Source: Erwinia sp. S63 (GTDB lineage: Bacteria; Pseudomonadota; Gammaproteobacteria; Enterobacterales; Enterobacteriaceae). From it: a stretch of DNA of 64,000 nt. Within the stretch, counting starts at the first letter, position 1; every line of letters starts with the position of its first letter. The notes under the pieces are model-generated. The model was not told the DNA's origin. It saw nothing but the letters and a program-made list of their open reading frames with translations, and did not search any database. Below, piece by piece: positions 58,623 through 64,000 of the stretch. The DNA is taken from assembly GCF_016625195.1 (NCBI RefSeq), contig NZ_JACVUP010000007.1, forward strand, positions 1 to 64,000. The letters run 5' to 3'. Position numbers and translations under genes: made by a program.

Positions 58623-59915
58623 ATGGATCTCTCTGCTGTTCAGGCCAAACCAACCCGGCGTCGTTATATCACGCTGTTGATGATCTTTATTACGGTGGTG
58701 ATTTGCTACGTCGATCGCGCCAATTTAGCGGTGGCATCTGCCCATATTCAGGAAGAGTTTGGTATCAGCAAAGCGGAAATGGGATATGTCTTCTCCGCTT
58801 TTGCCTGGTTATATACGCTGTGCCAGATCCCGGGCGGTTGGTTCCTTGACCGCGTTGGTTCTCGCCTGACCTATTTTATTGCCATCTTCGGCTGGTCGGT
58901 CGCCACCTTATTCCAGGGCTTTGCCACAGGATTACTCTCGCTGATTGGTCTGCGTGCTATCACCGGCATATTTGAAGCGCCCGCGTTCCCAACCAACAAT
59001 CGTCTGGTGACCAGCTGGTTCCCGGAAAGTGAACGCGCCTCTGCGGTTGGGTTTTACACTTCAGGTCAGTTTGTGGGGCTCGCATTCCTGACGCCGCTGC
59101 TGATCTGGATTCAGGAGTTGTTGAGCTGGCACTGGGTATTTATCATCACCGGCGCTATCGGTATTGTCTGGTCGCTGGTGTGGATCAAGTTCTATCAGGC
59201 GCCGAATCAGAGCAAAGGCATTAACCAGGCTGAGCTGGACTACATCCGTGAAGGTGGTGCGATGGTGGAGGGTGATGCACCCGCCGCGAAAAAAACGCGC
59301 ACCAAACTCACCGCTGCCGACTGGAAACTGGTGTTCCATCGCAAGCTGTGCGGCGTGTATCTCGGTCAGTTCGCGGTGACCTCTACGTTGTGGTTCTTCC
59401 TGACCTGGTTCCCTAACTATCTGACGCAGGAAAAACACATCTCTGCGTTGACGGCGGGCTTTATGACCACCGTGCCGTTCCTCGCCGCCTTTGTCGGGGT
59501 GATCCTTTCCGGCATTGTAGCGGACCGTCTGGTGCGTAGCGGTCGCTCGCTGGGGTTTGCCCGTAAAACCCCGATTATCTGCGGTTTGCTGATCTCCACC
59601 TGCATTATGGGCGCTAACTACACCAACGATCCGGTGTGGATTATGACGCTGATGGCCATCGCGTTCTTCGGCAACGGCTTCGCCTCAATTACCTGGTCGC
59701 TGGTGTCATCGCTGGCTCCGGTTCGCCTGATCGGTTTAACCGGTGGGATGTTCAACTTTATTGGGGGATTAGGCGGCATCACAGTACCGCTGGTGGTGGG
59801 CTATCTGGCGCAGGATTACGGCTTCGCCCCCGCGCTGGTGTATATCTCCGCCGTGGCGCTGGTCGGCGCGCTCTCCTATATCCTGCTGGTCGGGGATGTG
59901 AAGCGGGTTGGTTGA
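58623..59915 (+). CDS. dgoT: D-galactonate:proton symporter DgoT
   Basis: A 430-residue MFS transporter (E. coli length) of the anion:cation symporter family that imports D-galactonate. Twelve hydrophobic helices are expected. Highly conserved parts are [20 protein letters not shown] (about 24-43) with D31 and R32 positions and the loop [11 protein letters not shown]. It is the last dgo gene but is separated from dgoD by 344 bp that include a repeat. Confidence 0.97.
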   Translation: MDLSAVQAKPTRRRYITLLMIFITVVICYVDRANLAVASAHIQEEFGISKAEMGYVFSAFAWLYTLCQIPGGWFLDRVGSRLTYFIAIFGWSVATLFQGFATGLLSLIGLRAITGIFEAPAFPTNNRLVTSWFPESERASAVGFYTSGQFVGLAFLTPLLIWIQELLSWHWVFIITGAIGIVWSLVWIKFYQAPNQSKGINQAELDYIREGGAMVEGDAPAAKKTRTKLTAADWKLVFHRKLCGVYLGQFAVTSTLWFFLTWFPNYLTQEKHISALTAGFMTTVPFLAAFVGVILSGIVADRLVRSGRSLGFARKTPIICGLLISTCIMGANYTNDPVWIMTLMAIAFFGNGFASITWSLVSSLAPVRLIGLTGGMFNFIGGLGGITVPLVVGYLAQDYGFAPALVYISAVALVGALSYILLVGDVKRVG

Positions 59916-59930
59916 TCGATAACGCGCGAT

Positions 59931-59975
59931 AAATGGCGCCGCTACAACGCTCTGCGATGCGTAGCGGCGCCATTT
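59931..59975 (+). terminator. dgo operon terminator
   Basis: AAATGGCGCCGCTAC (59931-59945) and its exact complement GTAGCGGCGCCATTT (59961-59975) form a 15-bp stem with a 15-base loop, 15 bases after the dgoT stop. The 3' arm ends in ATTT with only a short T tail. Confidence 0.75.
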
Positions 59976-60073
59976 ATTGCGCGATCTGTTCGCAAATTAT
60001 TGCGCTTCGCCTGCTGCACCTCACTCCATAATCGCGTACTTTGTTCGGCAACTGTTGGATGTAAGGTTGCCTC

Positions 60074-61336
60074 ATGTCAGAAAAACAACTCACCTTTGCA
60101 CAGCGTCATCATCAGCTCACCAATATCAACGTCTGGACCGCGGACAGCCAGTGGCTGGCGTTTGATGTTCGTCCGTCGGGCGCGTCCTTTACCAGTCTGA
60201 CCATCGAACGCGTCAACGTCGCGAGCGGTGCGGTCGAGGTGCTGTATCAGGCACGCGACGGTGCGCATGTCGGCGTGGTGACCGTCAGCCCGGATCTGCC
60301 GCCGCGCTATGTATGTATCCATGGCCCGGAGCATCCCGATGCGCACTGGCATTATGATTTCCATCATCGTCGTGGCGTGATCGTGCAGCAGGGCAATGCG
60401 GAAAATCTCGATGCCTGCGACATCACCGCACCTTATACGCCCGGTGCTTTGCGCGGCGGCTCGCATGTCCATGTGTTCAGTCCAGACGGATCGCGCCTGA
60501 GCTTTACCTATAACGACCATGTGATGCATGAAAAAGATGCGCGTGAGGATCTGCGTAATGTCGGTGTGGCCGTACCGCTGCATCCGGTGTGTCCGCCGAA
60601 ACAGCATCCCCGTGAATACGATGGCAGCCATTACTGCGTGCTGGTAAGCCAAACCACGCGCGATCCGCAGCCGGGCAGCGATCAGATTGACCGCGCTTAT
60701 GAAGAGGGCTGGATTGGCGATCGTGGGTATCAGAAAGAAGACGGCAGCTGGCAGCGTTGGGCGCTGGCGTTTATCGGTGATACGCGTGCTGCCAACGGCG
60801 ATAAAGTGCCGGAAGTGTTTATAGTGGATTTGCCCGAGGCGCTGAGTGATTACGCCAAACCCGGTGCATCACCGTTACAGGGCACGGAGGATAAACTGCC
60901 TGCACCGCCTGCCGGTGTGCAGCAACGCCGCATCACGCACAGTAAAGGGTTAGCATTGCAGCCACGTCACTGGCTGCGCGCGTCGCCGGACGGCAGCACC
61001 ATCGCCCTCCTGATGGCGGATGAGCAGGGCGTTGTACAGCTGTGGCGTGTGTCGCCCAACGGTGGTTCACCGCGTCAAATCACGCGGCTCAGCAGCAGTA
61101 TTCAGTCGGCATTCAGCTGGCAGCCGTCAGGCGAGGCAATCGCTTTTATTTGCGATAACAGCGTGATGCGCTGTGATGTGACGACCGGGCACGTCACGCG
61201 CTTAACCAAACGCAGCGAGCAGCCGCCTTCCGGTGATGCGGTAGTGTGGTCACCGGACGGCAAACAGATCGCTTATATGCGGGAAATTGAGGGCTGGCGT
61301 CAGCTGTTCTGCGTCAGTGCGACGTCGAAGGCATAG
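60074..61336 (+). CDS. yidR: YidR, oligogalacturonate-lyase-like beta-propeller protein
   Basis: A 420-residue protein (E. coli YidR 415) of the DUF3748 family. Beta-propeller repeats are visible as blocks such as WTADSQWLAFDVRPSGASF, HVFSPDGSRLSFTYND and WSPDGKQIAYM. Its function is unknown; the fold resembles TolB and oligogalacturonate lyases. The 3' end overlaps the convergent yidQ by 23 bases. Confidence 0.9.
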   Translation: MSEKQLTFAQRHHQLTNINVWTADSQWLAFDVRPSGASFTSLTIERVNVASGAVEVLYQARDGAHVGVVTVSPDLPPRYVCIHGPEHPDAHWHYDFHHRRGVIVQQGNAENLDACDITAPYTPGALRGGSHVHVFSPDGSRLSFTYNDHVMHEKDAREDLRNVGVAVPLHPVCPPKQHPREYDGSHYCVLVSQTTRDPQPGSDQIDRAYEEGWIGDRGYQKEDGSWQRWALAFIGDTRAANGDKVPEVFIVDLPEALSDYAKPGASPLQGTEDKLPAPPAGVQQRRITHSKGLALQPRHWLRASPDGSTIALLMADEQGVVQLWRVSPNGGSPRQITRLSSSIQSAFSWQPSGEAIAFICDNSVMRCDVTTGHVTRLTKRSEQPPSGDAVVWSPDGKQIAYMREIEGWRQLFCVSATSKA

Positions 61337-61661
61337 CGGCGGCAGTCGCCAGGCTGGCATCAGTGCCAGCCATTTTTTCACTCTGCAGCACACGGTCATG
61401 CGCCGAATTATTGTCAGAACGGAAATAATCCCACGGCAACAGAATCGTATCTAACACCGCTGAAAACGGCAGGTCGATAGCCGCCAGTGGCTTGATCGCC
61501 CAACTGGTATTGTCGTCGGCAATCATATCTGCGCTGGCACGAGTGCCGGGGTAATAACCCTGGCTGGCGCCGGTGTGAGTCATGACGCTGGAGCAACCCG
61601 AAGTAGTCAAGACGCCACAGACCAGCAGGCCCGTGAGCGGAAAGCTTTTCATCATTTTCAT
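61314..61661 (-). CDS. yidQ: YidQ, YceK-family lipoprotein
   Basis: A 115-residue predicted lipoprotein (E. coli YidQ 110). The signal peptide ends in a lipobox with C23 (LTTSGC); the mature part has the YceK/YidQ family pattern of small outer or inner-membrane lipoproteins, for example [12 protein letters not shown] and [19 protein letters not shown]. Its function is unknown. It is convergent with yidR and divergent from ibpA. Confidence 0.9.
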   Translation of the reverse strand: MKMMKSFPLTGLLVCGVLTTSGCSSVMTHTGASQGYYPGTRASADMIADDNTSWAIKPLAAIDLPFSAVLDTILLPWDYFRSDNNSAHDRVLQSEKMAGTDASLATAAAMPSTSH

Positions 61662-61805
61662 TTCATCATCCCTACAGCCATCACCTCTGGCTGGAGTGTG
61701 TCTCCTGCAGCAGCAAAGCTCTGTGGCGATGTCGTGCTATGCAGGCGAAGAATTCCTGAGTGTATGCTATTTCGTCAAAATTGCTGCAAAAAAATACGTA
61801 TTGCC

Positions 61806-61833
61806 CTTGAAAGCGATCAAAGCGCACCCATTT
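61806..61833 (+). promoter_or_regulatory. Sigma-32 heat-shock promoter of ibpA
   Basis: CTTGAAA (61806-61812) and CCCATTT (61827-61833) are separated by 14 bp, an almost perfect sigma-32 promoter. It lies 105 bp upstream of ibpA. Confidence 0.92.
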
Positions 61834-61834
61834 T

Positions 61835-61938
61835 TACATCAAGGTCGCGTTGCTGTTGCCGACAGGGACAGCAGCGGGCCGCACAACCTGTCCATGGTGG
61901 AAGGTTGCCAAAACTTGCTGATTTTCAGGAGTCTTTTT
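61835..61938 (+). promoter_or_regulatory. ROSE-type RNA thermometer in the ibpA leader
   Basis: The leader of about 100 bases ends in TTGCT (61915-61919) close to AGGAG (61927-61931); this is the ROSE pattern where TTGCT masks the ribosome site in a weak hairpin. A further stem GACAGG/CCTGTC (61861-61866 with 61887-61892) lies upstream. Heat would open the lower hairpin and raise IbpA synthesis. The fold has not been computed here. Confidence 0.75.
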
Positions 61939-62355
61939 ATGCGTAACTTTGATCTTACTCCGCTTTATCGTTCTGCTATTGGTTTCGACCGTCTGTTTAG
62001 TCTGCTTGAGTCCAATCAGAACCAGGCCAATGGTGGCTATCCTCCGTACAACGTCGAGCTGGTGGATGAAAACCACTATCGCATCACCATTGCCGTTGCG
62101 GGCTTTGCCCAGAGCGAGTTAGATATCACCTCACACGACAATGTGCTGATTATTCGCGGTGCGCACCCCGAAGAGCAACCGGAGCGCAAATACCTTTATC
62201 AGGGTATCGCCGAACGTAACTTTGAGCGCAAATTCCAGCTGGCCGATCATATCGTGGTGCGCGATGCGCGTCTTGAACTGGGCCTGCTGAGCATCGATCT
62301 GGAACGCATCGTTCCTGAAGAGGCGAAACCGCGCCGCATTGAAATCCTGAATTAA
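61939..62355 (+). CDS. ibpA: Small heat shock protein IbpA
   Basis: IbpA is an ATP-independent holdase that binds aggregating proteins and hands them to DnaK/ClpB. The product is 138 residues (E. coli 137), with the alpha-crystallin domain about 35-125 and the C-terminal I-x-I anchor RRIEILN. The ATG at 61939 has AGGAG seven bases upstream and follows the ROSE leader; a longer in-frame extension is not real. No ibpB follows: a terminator comes next, then eamA on the other strand. Work on Erwiniaceae describes a single IbpA after loss of IbpB, which fits. Confidence 0.96.
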   Translation: MRNFDLTPLYRSAIGFDRLFSLLESNQNQANGGYPPYNVELVDENHYRITIAVAGFAQSELDITSHDNVLIIRGAHPEEQPERKYLYQGIAERNFERKFQLADHIVVRDARLELGLLSIDLERIVPEEAKPRRIEILN

Positions 62356-62372
62356 GGATATTGTGTTGAGAA

Positions 62373-62402
62373 GAAAACGCCGCAGAAATGCGGCGTTTTT
62401 GT
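62373..62402. terminator. Bidirectional terminator between ibpA and eamA
   Basis: AACGCCGCA (62376-62384) and TGCGGCGTT (62389-62397) form a 9-bp stem with a GAAA tetraloop, followed by TTTTTG. The A-run before it can serve eamA. Confidence 0.92.
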
Positions 62403-62411
62403 TTCTGCGGA

Positions 62412-63317
62412 TCAGGTGCGCACCCATAATCGCTGACTCACCATCCCGCCGAACACGTTCACCAGCAAGCCGAGAATGATCACCGATGCGCCAAGGATTT
62501 CCTGCGCTGACAGGGTCTCGTCGAGTACCAGCGCAGCACTGAGAATACCCACTACCGGCACCAGCAGTGACAGCGGCGCCACGCGCCAGGTTTCATAACG
62601 GCCGAGAAGGTTACCCCAAATGGCGTAGCCGACGATGGTGGCAACAAAAGCGAGGTAAATCAGCGCCAGCACCGTCTGCAACGAGATATTTAGCAGGCTG
62701 GTGACGATCGCCGCTTCACCATCGAACCACCATGAGCAGGCGAAAAACGGCACCACCGGCACCAGCGCACTCCACACCACCAGCGACATCACCGGCACCT
62801 TGCGATTACGCAAAATGATCTTATTGGTGATATTACCCAGTCCCCACGACAGTGCCGCTGCCAGCGTCAGCATCATGGTAGTCAGCGTAATCCCGGCGGT
62901 GGTTTGGCCCTGCATGCCCGCCGTTGCCAGCATAAACATGCCGAGCGTGGCCACCAAAATCCCGACGATGTGATTCCAGCGCAGTTTCTCCGCCAGTAAC
63001 AACGCACCGAGCAGCAGCGTAAAGAACGCCTGTGCCTGTAACACCAGTGAGGCCAGTCCCGCTGGCATGCCGAGTTTGATCGCCAGAAACAGGAAAGCGA
63101 ACTGACCAAAGCTGATGGTCATGCCGTACACGATCAGCCAGCGCAAAGGGATCTGTGGTCGCTTCACAAAGAAGATCGCCGGGAACGCCACCAGTGCAAA
63201 GCGCAATCCCGCCAGCAGAAATGGCGGCATATCGTGCAAGCCCAGTTTGATCACCACAAAATTCACACCCCACGCCACCACAACGCACAGGGCTAACATC
63301 ATATCTTTTACTGACAT
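62412..63317 (-). CDS. eamA: O-acetylserine/cysteine exporter EamA
   Basis: A 301-residue ten-helix drug/metabolite transporter (E. coli EamA/YdeD 299) with two EamA repeats. Conserved parts include WGVNFVVIKLGLHDMPP (about 16-32), MPAGLASLVLQAQAFFT and LLGRYETWRVAPLSLLVPV. E. coli EamA exports cysteine-pathway metabolites. It is convergent with ibpA, with a YbaK-family gene just upstream. Confidence 0.92.
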   Translation of the reverse strand: MSVKDMMLALCVVVAWGVNFVVIKLGLHDMPPFLLAGLRFALVAFPAIFFVKRPQIPLRWLIVYGMTISFGQFAFLFLAIKLGMPAGLASLVLQAQAFFTLLLGALLLAEKLRWNHIVGILVATLGMFMLATAGMQGQTTAGITLTTMMLTLAAALSWGLGNITNKIILRNRKVPVMSLVVWSALVPVVPFFACSWWFDGEAAIVTSLLNISLQTVLALIYLAFVATIVGYAIWGNLLGRYETWRVAPLSLLVPVVGILSAALVLDETLSAQEILGASVIILGLLVNVFGGMVSQRLWVRT

Positions 63318-63340
63318 ACTCGTTCCTTACTGCAGCCGTT

Positions 63341-63841
63341 TCAGGCAGTCGCCGTCATCGGGGTGGCAATGTCTGCACAACAGGCATCGCCGACAACACG
63401 AAAGAAATCATCCACATTCAGCGCCATGGAACGCTCCAGCGCGCCGGCGTTAAACCATAACGTGCCGACATCACGCAGGCGCGCATCGACGCGCAGCGCC
63501 AGTCGGTCATCAAAACTAAAGGGCGGCACCGCGCCCATCACACACTGCGTCAGCTCCTGTGCTTTCTCTGGCGCGGCAAAACTCGACTTCTTGCCACCAA
63601 TGGCGCGTGCCGCACTTTTGAAGTTGATCTTGCAGTCGCCCGGCACTATCGCCAGCAGGTAACGCGCATCGGCACCGTCCGGCATCGTCACTTCCAGCAC
63701 CATGGCTTTGGCCGCCTGATTGAGATCGTTGCCGCGAATGCCGCTGATCACATCGGTCTGACCGATGGCCGCATGCTCCACCACGCGATAGTCCGCGTGG
63801 TGTTGATCCAGCAGGGTGGTGATTTTTTCATAGGTATTCAT
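63341..63841 (-). CDS. YbaK/YeaK-family aminoacyl-tRNA deacylase
   Basis: A 166-residue protein of the YbaK/prolyl-tRNA editing domain family, most like YeaK/PrdX-type proteins that clear mischarged tRNA. The segments ICNSGIRGNDLNQAAKAM-like (here VISGIRGNDLNQAAKAMVLE) and GGKKSSFAAPEKAQELT are typical. I start it at ATG 63841, six bases after GAGGAG, not at the ATG directly abutting the ribosome site. It lies 23 bases from eamA in the same direction, so the two may be co-transcribed; substrate is unknown. Confidence 0.8.
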   Translation of the reverse strand: MNTYEKITTLLDQHHADYRVVEHAAIGQTDVISGIRGNDLNQAAKAMVLEVTMPDGADARYLLAIVPGDCKINFKSAARAIGGKKSSFAAPEKAQELTQCVMGAVPPFSFDDRLALRVDARLRDVGTLWFNAGALERSMALNVDDFFRVVGDACCADIATPMTATA

Positions 63842-63868
63842 GTTCATCTCCTCGTCGAAGGCCCGGTA

Positions 63869-64000
63869 TTAACTCCAGGCAATGGCGTGCTTCATTTTTT
63901 TGTCGGTCAGGCCAAAGAAAAAGCCCATGGTGATGCGCGTGTCGCCTTCCACGCGATCAATCTCGTGATAAAAAGCCGGATTAAACAGGTAGATATCGCC
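63869..64000 (-). CDS. 2-oxoglutarate/iron-dependent oxygenase-like protein, C-terminal end (cut by window edge)
   Basis: The last 43 codons are present, ending at the TAA at 63869. The translated tail (GDIYLFNPAFYHEI, then GDTRITMGFFFGL) has the H-x-I ... R-x-x-x-G-F-F pattern of the distal His ligand and 2-oxoglutarate-binding arginine of Fe(II)/2OG dioxygenases. The rest of the gene lies outside, so the substrate and full length cannot be judged. It lies 27 bases upstream of the deacylase gene in the same direction. Confidence 0.6.
   Translation of the reverse strand, partial: GDIYLFNPAFYHEIDRVEGDTRITMGFFFGLTDKKMKHAIAWS

Noticed and set aside
61582..61938. N-terminal extension of ibpA by 119 codons
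   Set aside because: It would run through the sigma-32 promoter and ROSE leader; the internal ATG at 61939 has the ribosome site and the known family start.

Overview
The window is core chromosome of a gammaproteobacterium of the order Enterobacterales, most likely family Erwiniaceae (Pantoea or Erwinia). The protein sequences are close to E. coli K-12 almost throughout, and the gene order follows the E. coli oriC and dnaA regions. Three features point away from E. coli itself: ovoA sits between viaA and asnC where E. coli has asnA; ibpA stands alone with no ibpB; and AtpD carries a five-residue insertion. The genus call is an inference from gene content and a partial 16S gene.

Layout. 1-1075: the 5' third of a 16S rRNA gene on the minus strand, with its leader and tandem P1/P2 promoters. 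1076-8400: hsrA, then the complete ribose operon rbsDACBKR (minus strand) with a promoter and two RbsR-type operators. 8411-16929: kup, ravA-viaA, ovoA, asnC, mioC. 17010-17265: oriC. 17371-31322: mnmG, rsmG, the ATP synthase operon atpIBEFHAGDC, then glmU and glmS. 31370-36100: the phosphate operon pstSCAB-phoU behind Pho boxes. 36167-42160: a more variable block with an MFS transporter, yieH, adeP, yieE, a flavin reductase, a RutE-like reductase and a degraded reading frame. 42175-46007: mnmE, yidC, yidD, rnpA and rpmH on the minus strand. 46607-52804: dnaA-dnaN-recF-gyrB. 52851-53560: a HigBA-type toxin-antitoxin pair. 53710-59975: yidA and the galactonate operon dgoRKADT. 60074-64000: yidR, yidQ, ibpA, eamA, a YbaK-family deacylase and the end of a 2-oxoglutarate oxygenase-like gene.

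How the parts work together. The replication genes (oriC, mioC, dnaA, dnaN, gyrB) lie among highly expressed housekeeping operons. Two sugar routes (ribose; D-galactonate to pyruvate and glyceraldehyde 3-phosphate) are complete, each with its own regulator. Hairpins lie directly after rbsB, atpE and pstS, the genes whose products are needed in excess over their operon partners. Three short palindromic repeats of ERIC type lie inside transcription units (glmU-glmS, dnaN-recF, dgoD-dgoT).

I saw no phage, insertion sequence, integron, CRISPR array or tRNA gene, and no multi-gene system that looks wholly undescribed. The points most worth a second look are the ERIC-like element splitting dnaN from recF, ovoA in the asnA slot, the ERIC copy with an internal insertion of about 70 bp, the toxin-antitoxin pair after gyrB, and an oriC whose R1 DnaA box departs from consensus.
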